A stretch of 64,000 nucleotides of DNA from the NCBI RefSeq assembly GCF_000019525.1, contig NC_010506.1, positions 1,984,001 to 2,048,000 on the forward strand, read 5' to 3'. The notes under the pieces were generated by a model, which did no database searches, had not been told where the DNA came from, and saw only the letters and a program-made list of their open reading frames with translations. Below are positions 54,250 through 62,047 of the stretch, in pieces; position 1 is the first letter of the stretch, and the number at the start of each line of letters is the position of its first letter. The position numbers and the translations under genes were made by a program. The stretch comes from Shewanella woodyi ATCC 51908. Lineage in GTDB: Bacteria > Pseudomonadota > Gammaproteobacteria > Enterobacterales > Shewanellaceae.

Positions 54250-54487
54250 GTAGTGTTTTCCACTGAAGTTACATTTGTTTTTACAAATTTATTCATTTAA
54301 CAATTGATCTATTTTTTTTGCCGAGTATCCTTATCGGACTTACAGTGTAATCATACTCACTAGTCTAGTTCTACATCATTCTAGGTTACTGTTCTTATCG
54401 TCATAATCGAAGAAAACCTTTAGTGTTGAGTAGCTGATTAGTAAAAGTGGCTGAAATGGATTCAGTCATATTATCTAAGAGAGAAAT

Positions 54488-55336
54488 ATGAAGCTTAACA
54501 GGATAATGCTAATTGTAGCATCGTTGATCATTTCCCCCATTGCGGTATCAGGACAGGATGTCCTAGTAAAGCATGTTTATAAGGAAGAGGTTCATCAAGA
54601 GAGAGCATCATTAGATGGTGGGGTCAATCTTGACATCGAGCCGGAGACTTCACCGACTGTAACTATCTCATATAATGATCCTAGGGATCCGATAGAAGGC
54701 TTTAACCGGGCTATGTGGGATTTTAATTACCATGTAATGGATCGGTATCTGTATCGCCCCGTTTCTCATGGGTATAAGGATTACATTCCATTACCTGTTA
54801 AAACCGGCGTAAATAATTTTGTGACTAATCTTGAAGAGCCCAGTACACTGGTTAATAACACCCTACAGGGAAAGTGGAGCTGGGCAGCTAATGCTGGAGG
54901 AAGGTTCACGATTAACACCACTATGGGTTTGCTTGGTGTGATTGATGTTGCAGGTATGATGGGGCTGCCACGTAAACAAGATGAGTTTAATGAAGTGCTA
55001 GGTTACTACGGTGTTCCGAATGGTCCCTATTTTATGGCTCCTTTTTTAGGGCCTTATGTAACCAGAGAACTCGCATCGGATTGGGTTGATGGCCTATACT
55101 TTCCATTATCTGAGTTTACAATCTGGCAGTCTTTACTTAAGTGGGGTCTTAAAAGTCTTCACCAACGTGCAGAAGCGATTGATCAAGAGAGATTGGTAGA
55201 TAATGCTCTGGATCCTTATACTTTCGTTAAAGAAGCTTATTTTCAACATATGGACTATAAGGTGTATGATGGAGATGTACCTGTAGATTTAAGTGAAGAT
55301 GAGCTTCTGGATGAGTATCTTGATGAACTAGATTAA
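54488..55336 (+). CDS. mlaA: MlaA/VacJ-family phospholipid-transport protein
   Basis: 282 residues. Core signatures DPRDPIEGFNRAMWDFNYHV, NFVTNLEEPSTLVNNTLQGK, GRFTINTTMGLLGVIDVAGM and GVPNGPYFMAPFLGPYVTRE match MlaA, which removes phospholipids from the outer leaflet of the outer membrane with OmpC and MlaC. Unusually, the N-terminal signal ends SPIAVSGQDV with no lipobox cysteine, so it may not be lipidated. An acidic tail follows. It is transcribed away from the FliK-like gene. Confidence 0.9.
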   Translation: MKLNRIMLIVASLIISPIAVSGQDVLVKHVYKEEVHQERASLDGGVNLDIEPETSPTVTISYNDPRDPIEGFNRAMWDFNYHVMDRYLYRPVSHGYKDYIPLPVKTGVNNFVTNLEEPSTLVNNTLQGKWSWAANAGGRFTINTTMGLLGVIDVAGMMGLPRKQDEFNEVLGYYGVPNGPYFMAPFLGPYVTRELASDWVDGLYFPLSEFTIWQSLLKWGLKSLHQRAEAIDQERLVDNALDPYTFVKEAYFQHMDYKVYDGDVPVDLSEDELLDEYLDELD

Positions 55337-55396
55337 AAACTTATTCAGGTCTTCAGGATTAGCTTGTATGCCAAGATAAAAGCTAAATGAAGCACA

Positions 55397-55664
55397 TATA
55401 CCCAAGCTACCTCTAGATGCTCATTTCAGAGCTCCCGTAGGATTGCTGAACAAGGCTGTGATTGAAGAGAATGGTTACTCCCTTGTCGATATCACTAACG
55501 CAGAGCAGGGATTCTACGGGAACTCCCAAAGGGCACGGCGATAAGCAACATGTTTCTGCGTTATGAAAAAGTGAATTAGAATAACTAGTCCAACTATTTT
55601 CATGCCTTGAACTCTGTCACTTCTCGTCATGCTGAATTATGCATCTTGAAGTCGTTTGGGTATA
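55397..55664. mobile_element. MITE-like inverted-repeat element between mlaA and rssB
   Basis: A 268-bp non-coding element. The left end (55397-55420) opens TATACCCAAGCTACC and closes AGATGC; the right end (55641-55664) is its imperfect inverse, GCATCTTGAAGTCG then TTTGGGTATA. Inside, GAGCTCCCGTAG (55429-55440) pairs with CTACGGGAACTC (55514-55525). No transposase is present. Ends, size and internal symmetry suggest a miniature element moved in trans; no clear target duplication is visible. Confidence 0.6.
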
Positions 55665-55683
55665 TTTTATAAAAGGACCTTGA

Positions 55684-56787
55684 ATGGCGCTAAAAGAGCT
55701 TGTTGTTTTACTTGTTGAAGATGATCCTGTTTTTCGTCGAATTGTGGCTTCTTTTCTGGATAGCCGCGGTGCAACAGTGCTTGAAGCTGATGATGGTGAA
55801 CAAGGTTTAGATAGATTTAAGCAGTATGCTGTTGATATCGTATTAGCAGATCTAAGCATGCCTATCATGGGCGGCTTAGTCATGTTAAAGAAGATGTCAG
55901 AGATTAACCCAAGCGTCCCCTCAATTGTTATTTCTGGTAATCAAGTGATGGCAGATGTCGTTGAAGCGCTTAGGATAGGCGCTAGCGACTACTTAGTAAA
56001 ACCTGTTGCAGATCTCTTTCTTATCGAAAGCGCTATTAAGCAATGCCTTGATGAGCGGCATATGAAAGATGTGCAGCTTGAAGATATGGAAGAGCTTTCT
56101 TACCAAGAGTTGCAAGACAATTTAGTGCTTTTAGAGCAAAATGCAGAAGCTGCAAAAAGTGTCCAGCAGCAGCTATTTCCACCATCCCAAATTAACTACC
56201 CTTGCGCTAAAATTGATTACAGCTTATTTAAAAGCGATGAAGTGAGTGCATACTTCATTGATACCGTTAATGTGGGTGAGCGGCATCTTGTTATGTATAT
56301 GGCGCACTTCACTCCTCAGGATAATCGAGCTGCATTTGGTAGCGTTCTTTTAAAGAGCTTTGTAAATCAAAAGCTGAAGCTTTTTCGTGACGGTTCAACA
56401 CAAGCTATTATCGAGCCATACAACATGCTTTGTTATCTAAATGAAAGAATGACTAAGTCTGGCTTAGATATCTTTATCGATATCGTTTATGTGGTTGTAG
56501 AGCTAACTCAATTTCGCGCTTCAATCGCCCAAGCTGGGCATGGTTTACGCTGTTACCTTCGTAATAGTGAAGGGCTGATGCCGCTAGCGTTACCTGACTC
56601 TCTCCAGTTAGGTATTTTAGACTGGGGTCAACCTAGTTCACACTTTAGAACTCTAATGCCAGGAGAGAGCTTTTGTATCTCATCCAGTGCCCCAGAGCAT
56701 AAACAGATGTTACTTAAAGATCACTTTTGTGGTTTGACCTATGATACACAAACGCCAAACGGTGGTTACGTACAACTCACTTTTTAA
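55684..56787 (+). CDS. rssB: RssB-like response regulator (receiver plus phosphatase-like domain)
   Basis: 367 residues. Receiver domain (about 7-125) with D13-D14, phosphoacceptor D56 in LADLSMPIMGG, and K in LVKPVADL. After a helical linker comes a degenerate PP2C/SpoIIE-like domain (about 160-367; VQQQLFPPSQINYPCAKIDY, FRASIAQAGHGLRCYLRNSE) with few metal-binding aspartates. This arrangement and local wording match RssB/SprE, the adaptor that feeds RpoS to ClpXP. It could instead be another receiver-phosphatase regulator. AAAAGGAC precedes the ATG. Confidence 0.78.
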   Translation: MALKELVVLLVEDDPVFRRIVASFLDSRGATVLEADDGEQGLDRFKQYAVDIVLADLSMPIMGGLVMLKKMSEINPSVPSIVISGNQVMADVVEALRIGASDYLVKPVADLFLIESAIKQCLDERHMKDVQLEDMEELSYQELQDNLVLLEQNAEAAKSVQQQLFPPSQINYPCAKIDYSLFKSDEVSAYFIDTVNVGERHLVMYMAHFTPQDNRAAFGSVLLKSFVNQKLKLFRDGSTQAIIEPYNMLCYLNERMTKSGLDIFIDIVYVVVELTQFRASIAQAGHGLRCYLRNSEGLMPLALPDSLQLGILDWGQPSSHFRTLMPGESFCISSSAPEHKQMLLKDHFCGLTYDTQTPNGGYVQLTF

Positions 56788-57165
56788 AGGCTAAGAAGGG
56801 CAATGACTTCGTCATCTTCGAGGACAGTCGTAGATTCCTTGCTAGGACGTTCGCGAGCTCACTGCGAGAGCGGCCTTCGGCCTGCTGTAAAATCTAAAGC
56901 GTACAAAAATGCTACGCTCACTCAGGCCTGCTCTTCTCCGCTTCACTGTAGGTTGTAGCCCATCAACAATCGATTACCATGACGTATGTTCTTATCTGTC
57001 TTATCCATAAGCGAAGCATTCCGTACGGCCGCAGGTCATTCTGTCTACCTTAGCCGTTTGCGGCGTTCGTCTTTATCGCAACGAAGCGTCCTAGAGCCTA
57101 GCAGGGCAAAGCCCGTCCTTCTGTATAGAATAAACCAGACGGCATAAATGCAGACCTACAAATAT
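56788..57165. repeat. Intergenic repeat mosaic 2
   Basis: No gene is seen in this gap. Module C appears inverted at about 56803-56880 (GACTTCGTCATCTTCGAGGA onward). Module B appears inverted at about 57085-57121 (AGCCTAGCAGGGCAAAGCCC), followed by half of module A at about 57134-57160. All three are shared with the other repeat mosaics in this window. Confidence 0.75.
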
Positions 57166-57166
57166 A

Positions 57167-57198
57167 AAAACGCCTTACTATTACTAGTAAGGCGTTTT
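57167..57198 (-). terminator. Terminator of the POT transporter gene
   Basis: Perfect 14-bp stem AAAACGCCTTACTA / TAGTAAGGCGTTTT around TTAC. A and T runs flank it on both sides, so it can work in either direction. It lies 70 bases beyond the transporter stop. Confidence 0.85.
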
Positions 57199-57206
57199 AT
57201 CATTTT

Positions 57207-57255
57207 AGAACCTAGAACCTAGAACCTAGAACCTAGAACCTAGAATCTAGAACTG
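57207..57255. repeat. Heptanucleotide tandem repeat
   Basis: Five perfect copies of AGAACCT (57207-57241) are followed by two degenerate copies (AGAATCT, AGAACTG). It lies between the transporter stop and its terminator hairpin. Confidence 0.85.
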
Positions 57256-57268
57256 TGAATATATAAGC

Positions 57269-58741
57269 TTAGTGCTTTATACCTTCATGCTCTGCAGTCA
57301 CAGCCATCTCTTCTTCAAGCGCTTCTTCTTCTGTGTGTACAGGGCCGTCTTCAGCACCGTGCATCCAGTCGACTAATTTATCAGCCATAAAGTAAAGTAG
57401 GATACCAGAAGCTGCTGCGGTAATTGCAATACCTGCGAAGATAGACATTGCATTGGCAAGTTGCTCCTCTTTTGGACCACCGTGACCGATAAATGAACCT
57501 ACAACACCACCAATCTTATTCGCTGCAGCAACGAATAGGAACCAGGCACCCATCATTAGTGATGCGATACGTAGCGGAGCAAGTTTAGTCACCATTGAAA
57601 GACCAATTGGAGATAGACAAAGTTCACCCATGGTATGGAAGAAGTAGGCACCGACTAACCACCACATGCTTGATTTAGCATTGGCATCGCCGCCCATTTC
57701 AAGTACTGCACCAATCATAAATAGGAAGCCGATACCCAGCAGAACAAGACCTAAAGCAAATTTCACTGGCGAGTTTGGCTCATTCTTACCTAAGCGGATC
57801 CAAATTGAAGCCACAACTGGTGCAAAAATAACGATAAACATCGCATTCAGTGATTGGAACCAAGTCGTAGGAACTTCCCAACTGCCTATGCTTCTGTCTG
57901 TGAAGTCATTGGTGAACAGGTTCATTAGACCGCCAGCCTGTTCAAAGCCAGCCCAGAAGATGATGGTGAATAGACCCATGATCATAATAACTTTGATACG
58001 GTCACGTTCAACTTTTGTCAGAGGCTCTTTACGTACTTCACCTTTTTCAGCAGCTTTCTCTTTTTCAAGTTGTGCAGCTGGTCTACGACCAATATCACCA
58101 AGTAGCTTTTGAGCAAACATGAACTGAATAATTAATGATAGAACCATACCAATACCGGCACAGATGAAGCCTGCTTGGAAGTTACCGTCGAAGTAAGCTA
58201 CAACAGAACCAACAATAATACCTGAAAGGAATGCACCAACGTTGATACCCATGTAGAAGATAGTAAAAGCACCGTCACGACGGTGGTCGCCCTCTTCATA
58301 AAGATCACCAACCATGGTTGAGATATTTGGCTTAAATAGACCATTACCTAAAATAAGTACACCAAGACCTAGGTAGAAAACTTCAGTTTCCATTCCTGGT
58401 ACCCAAGCATGGGGTGTACCTAAAATGAATTGGCCTGCGGCCATTAAGGCACCACCAATGATAATGGCACGACGTTGGCCTAAATATGTATCAGCTAACC
58501 AGCCACCGATAAGTGGTGTTAAATAGACTAAACCTGTGAATGTACCGTAAAGAGAGAGGGCGTCAGCGCTAGTCCAACCTAAACCATGACCACCTTGTGA
58601 TTGAACACTATCTACCAAATAAAGTACCAAAATGGCACGCATTGCGTAATAGCTGAATCGTTCCCATAACTCTGTTGTAAACAACAGGAACAATCCCTTC
58701 GGATGCCCGAGCATCGTCCCTTGGGGTTTTGCTACGCTCAT
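57269..58741 (-). CDS. POT-family proton-coupled peptide transporter
   Basis: 490 residues from the ATG at 58741 (MSVAKPQGTMLGHPKGLFLL), behind GGTGGA; an upstream in-frame ATG at 58789 is possible. About 14 membrane helices. The POT signature ELWERFSYYAMRAILVLYLV contains the conserved ExxER motif, and GGWLADTYLGQRRAIIIGG and FTIFYMGINVGAFLSGIIVG follow. The family imports di- and tripeptides across the inner membrane with protons. It is not functionally linked to the flagellar genes. Confidence 0.93.
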   Translation of the reverse strand: MSVAKPQGTMLGHPKGLFLLFTTELWERFSYYAMRAILVLYLVDSVQSQGGHGLGWTSADALSLYGTFTGLVYLTPLIGGWLADTYLGQRRAIIIGGALMAAGQFILGTPHAWVPGMETEVFYLGLGVLILGNGLFKPNISTMVGDLYEEGDHRRDGAFTIFYMGINVGAFLSGIIVGSVVAYFDGNFQAGFICAGIGMVLSLIIQFMFAQKLLGDIGRRPAAQLEKEKAAEKGEVRKEPLTKVERDRIKVIMIMGLFTIIFWAGFEQAGGLMNLFTNDFTDRSIGSWEVPTTWFQSLNAMFIVIFAPVVASIWIRLGKNEPNSPVKFALGLVLLGIGFLFMIGAVLEMGGDANAKSSMWWLVGAYFFHTMGELCLSPIGLSMVTKLAPLRIASLMMGAWFLFVAAANKIGGVVGSFIGHGGPKEEQLANAMSIFAGIAITAAASGILLYFMADKLVDWMHGAEDGPVHTEEEALEEEMAVTAEHEGIKH

Positions 58742-58789
58742 TAAGTTTCCACCTTCGCTTGTGATTGCCTGTGAGACAAGTGTCGCCAC

Positions 58790-59059
58790 AGAAAAATTGT
58801 TATTTTTTTATTTTACAGTTTTGTAACGCTGAACTCTTAGTTAGTTTTTTACTCTAACATTATGATTTGTTATGTAATATTTTTTCAACTCAACAACAAA
58901 CACGCTACAGACTATTGTTATATTTTAATATTTGACGCTATAAATCCTACGAAACCCATCTTATATACCCTTTTCACCTTACAGATGTCAATTTTGCCCG
59001 TGTGAATGGCGACTATTTAAACAAGCAGAATAAAGAATAAACGGAAAGATATTTTAACG
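58790..59059. other. Intergenic region upstream of the POT gene
   Basis: No gene is seen. The stretch is AT-rich and should contain the leftward promoter of the POT transporter; I cannot assign its elements with confidence. Confidence 0.5.
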
Positions 59060-59710
59060 GAGATGGTGACTTCGTCATCTTCTAGGGCAGTCGTAAACTC
59101 CTTGCTAGGAGGTTCGCAGGCTCACTTCGAGGGGGGGGGCTTTGGCCTGAGAAGCAGAACGCTTCGCTGACAGATAACGGAACGTTCGTGCCTCACTTAC
59201 GGTAAAAGAAAGGACGAACTCCTCTTTTGATTTTGCTCTTACTGTGAGCGGAGCGTTCCGTGAGGCCACAGGCCATTCCGTCAACCGTAGACATTTATGG
59301 CGGTCGCGCTTATAGAAGCGAAGCGCCCTAGAACCTAGCAGGTACTTGTGCCGTCCTCGCAGGGCGAAGCCCGTCCTTGTTTCTAGCCCATCAACAAACA
59401 ATGATAAACATATTAAACCTGACGGCATAAATGCCGACCTATCAATAGAAAAATTCATTCCGTCAACATGAAGCCGCTTGCGGCGTTCCGCATTTGATTG
59501 TGTAGAATCTAGAAGCGAAGCGCTCTAGCAAGCCGTAGGCCGCTCTTCTCAATTTTTACCATAAGCAAAGCGTTCCGTACGGCCTCAGGCCATTCCGTTA
59601 ACCGTAGCCACTGGTGGCGTTCGCGCTTATAGAAGCAAAGCGACCTAGAACCTCGCAGGCACGAAGTGCCGTTCTAGTAGGGCAAAGCCCGCTCTTCTTA
59701 GCTTTCCCTC
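59060..59710. repeat. Intergenic repeat mosaic 3
   Basis: Module C recurs at about 59068-59130 (GACTTCGTCATCTTCTAGGG). Module B recurs inverted at about 59330-59378 and, degenerate, at about 59645-59695. Module A recurs inverted at 59384-59443 (ending ATGCCGACCTATC). Phrases such as GCCTCAGGCCATTCCGT and TTCGCGCTTATAGAAGC occur twice. A 117-codon minus-strand open frame here (59105-59458) is made of repeats and is not called as a gene. Confidence 0.75.
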
Positions 59711-59916
59711 TTTTCATCAAAATAGCAATTTGATATGATCTCCTTTGTGAATGGGACGTCGCGGATCTTAAGTGAGAGCTTAGATTGTTATGACTATGGA
59801 CTTTTCCTATATTCCCATCTCTATCCGTCTATTTTTACAATGCTAAATTTTAAAGTTAGTCATAAAAGTTAGACCCTTAAAGCTATGTGCTTGTTTAGCA
59901 AAACGTAAAGAGTCAA

Positions 59917-60456
59917 ATGACCATGAAAGCTTGGTACCTTCTATATTGTAAGCCACGTGGCGAAGCCAGAGCTGTACATAACTTAACTCTTCAAAATATT
60001 GATACTTACCTTCCTACTATAGGCGAAGAGAAGAGAGTAAAAGGAGAGGTAAGTATTAAGCGTATCCCACTTTTCCCTGGCTATCTTTTTATCAATATCG
60101 ATCCACAAGTGACCAGTGTTGCGCGAATTCACTCAACCCGTGGAGTGGGTCGTATCGTTGGATGTAATGAGCTAATGACCTCTATTGACGATTCAATTAT
60201 CCACAGCATTCGCTTACGTGAACATAAGCTGCTATCTGAGTTATTGCCTGCAAGTGAGTTATCACAGAAGTGTGATGGCTCTTCAACAGTAGAGATAAAT
60301 CCTGGCGATCAGGTTAAGTTTACTGAAGGACCATTTGCTGATTTAGAGGGGATCTTTGCCGAGAAAAGCGGTGATAAACGCTGTCATGTTCTTTTTGAGA
60401 TTATGGGGCAGAAGAAGCGAGTTTCAGTGCCCAGAGACAGTATAAAACCTGTTTAA
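59917..60456 (+). CDS. rfaH: RfaH, operon-specific transcription antiterminator
   Basis: 179 residues (ATG 59917 or 59923). The NGN domain (MKAWYLLYCKPRGEARAVHN, IKRIPLFPGYLFINID) and C-terminal KOW-type region (INPGDQVKFTEGPFADLEGI) fit RfaH, a NusG paralogue recruited to RNA polymerase at ops elements in long polysaccharide operons. Three ops-like sites lie 700-960 bases downstream, before a polysaccharide export gene. The Trp-Tyr-Leu start and lack of NusG-length insertions favour RfaH over NusG. Confidence 0.92.
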   Translation: MTMKAWYLLYCKPRGEARAVHNLTLQNIDTYLPTIGEEKRVKGEVSIKRIPLFPGYLFINIDPQVTSVARIHSTRGVGRIVGCNELMTSIDDSIIHSIRLREHKLLSELLPASELSQKCDGSSTVEINPGDQVKFTEGPFADLEGIFAEKSGDKRCHVLFEIMGQKKRVSVPRDSIKPV

Positions 60457-61100
60457 GCTAAATATAGAGCTTTTATCCTACATATTTTCAAAGTAAACAT
60501 TATTGCTTAAGTATATTACTCATTTGTTTGTAGGATATTTGCCATAGTTGGTGTTTTGTTTTCTATTGGTTATGTTTGTTAGCTTGGCTTGTGTTTTTGA
60601 GTCTCGCTTTGTTAATGAGTGCATAAAATGTATCGCTTAGGCTTGCTGTTCTTCGTAATTCTCGCAAAAATATGGCTGTTTATTTTGCGTGGAACATAAA
60701 AACCGATATTTTTAATGGTGATTAAGGTTCTAACTATTCGCTGACTATGTTGGTTTTTTATAGGAATATAAATATGGGATCCACTGCCGTTTTAGTTGTG
60801 CTTCCTATATTAAACACTCTTTTACGATTGCTTTTTGAGGTGGTACGCATTCGAGGCTTTAATGAACAGCATTTACATAACGGATAGCGTATAATGCGCC
60901 ACTGTTTAATTTTTGGTTAGGCAGTTTTAGAAAGTATGATTAAGGCTTTTTGTCTTGAATAAATGAGTATGGCTTTGAAATGTCTATTTGGCATTAGGTG
61001 TTGTTAGACGGTAAACCGACTTGAGTGAGTTTACTTTGTAGACATCTTAGTGAGTGTAGTAGCTATTTCAAAGTTTGCACTTTGCTTAAAAAGTGAAGAA
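60457..61100. other. Intergenic region after rfaH with a candidate promoter
   Basis: No gene is seen in this AT-rich stretch. TATAAT at 60890-60895 in the context GATAGCGTATAATGCGCC is a perfect -10 hexamer. No TTGACA-like -35 at 16-18 bases is evident. If used, it would start a leader of about 1.15 kb running to the export gene at 62048 through three ops-like sites. Confidence 0.35.
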
Positions 61101-61161
61101 AAGAGTAACAAAATTAGAGTGTCGCATCTCGTGACGGGCAATTTGGAAGCCGCAATCCATG

Positions 61162-61173
61162 GGCGGTAGCGTG
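61162..61173 (+). promoter_or_regulatory. ops element 1 (RfaH recruitment site)
   Basis: GGCGGTAGCGTG matches the ops consensus GGCGGTAGNNTG at every fixed position. It is on the same strand as, and upstream of, the polysaccharide export gene. Confidence 0.85.
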
Positions 61174-61241
61174 TCCGAAGGACATCGAATGAAAAGTTTC
61201 ATTCGTTAAGTGATAGCCGAAGGCCTCTGGCCGCCACGCGG

Positions 61242-61253
61242 GTCGGTAGCGTG
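61242..61253 (+). promoter_or_regulatory. ops-like element 2
   Basis: GTCGGTAGCGTG differs from ops element 1 by one base (T for G at position 2). Preceded by GCCACGCGG, like element 3. Confidence 0.65.
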
Positions 61254-61417
61254 CCTGACACAAATTGTCGGGAACAATTTTGGACAGCTTTAGCTGGCCC
61301 ATTGGGCGAAATACATGGATGTATGGAGTAAAGGGTGCCGAATGAAAACCTTTGTTTATTGTTTATTAAAGAGTATTCGTTTAGTGGACGCCGAAGGGCG
61401 TCTCGTCCGCCACGCGG

Positions 61418-61429
61418 ATCGGTAGCGTA
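61418..61429 (+). promoter_or_regulatory. ops-like element 3
   Basis: ATCGGTAGCGTA keeps the GGTAGCGT core (61421-61428) but differs at both ends. Preceded by CCGCCACGCGG, nearly the same context as element 2. Confidence 0.5.
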
Positions 61430-61436
61430 TTCAAAA

Positions 61437-61990
61437 AGATTCTAGGACGCTTCGCTGCGAGGACGTTCGCAAGCTCACTGCTAGAGCGCTTTGCTGCTAG
61501 GAAAGAGCAGAAATTACAGTAAACATTATTAAGCTTTTGCCTTCAATAGTTTTGATTTTTTTAGGTCTTCGAGCCTAGAATCTGCTTATTACACCTAGAA
61601 CCTTTTTCTTGTGTAGGTCGGTATTTATGCCGACGCTTTTGATGGGCTAAAGCCCAACCTACATATGCAAAGAAGGACGGGCTTCGCCCTGCGTAGGACG
61701 GCACTAGTGCCTGCTAGGTTCTAGGGCGCTTCGCTTCTTTTAAGGCGAACGCTGATGGCCTTATTCTATTGTAGGTCGGCATTTATGCCGTCAGGTTTGC
61801 TATATACAATCACTTATTGATGGTCCAAAGCCCAACCTACATAGATTAGCAGCACAACGTCAGCTCCCGCAGTGTTGCGTCCTAGCAAAGAGCTTGCGAC
61901 CGATCTTGATGCTGACGTAGTCATCGTTTTCTTGTTACCGTAAGAGCAGCGTTCTGTAGTGACGAAGTTACGTGCCGTGAGGACGAAGTC
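61437..61990. repeat. Intergenic repeat mosaic 4
   Basis: Module C variant at about 61441-61505. Module A full copies at 61612-61663 and 61770-61841. Module B at about 61675-61740 (AAGGACGGGCTTCGCCCTGC, then CCTGCTAGGTTCTAGGGCGC). A further module C variant at about 61862-61930 (AGCTCCCGCAGTG, ACGTAGTCATCG). No gene is seen. The mosaic lies inside the putative leader of the export gene. Confidence 0.75.
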
Positions 61991-62047
61991 CGTTCATCAC
62001 TTTTTTAACCTTATTTATATACATAGCTTTATCAACGGAGATTATCA

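Noticed and set aside
57207..57255. Possible CRISPR array
   Set aside because: The repeats are 7 bases and directly adjacent with no spacers; it is a simple tandem repeat.
59105..59458. A 117-codon open frame on the minus strand
   Set aside because: It lies wholly within dispersed repeat modules, has no ribosome site or recognisable domain, and similar repeat-encoded phrases occur elsewhere.
61114..61302. A 62-codon minus-strand open frame upstream of the export gene
   Set aside because: It is antisense to the ops-like leader elements and has no protein-like features.
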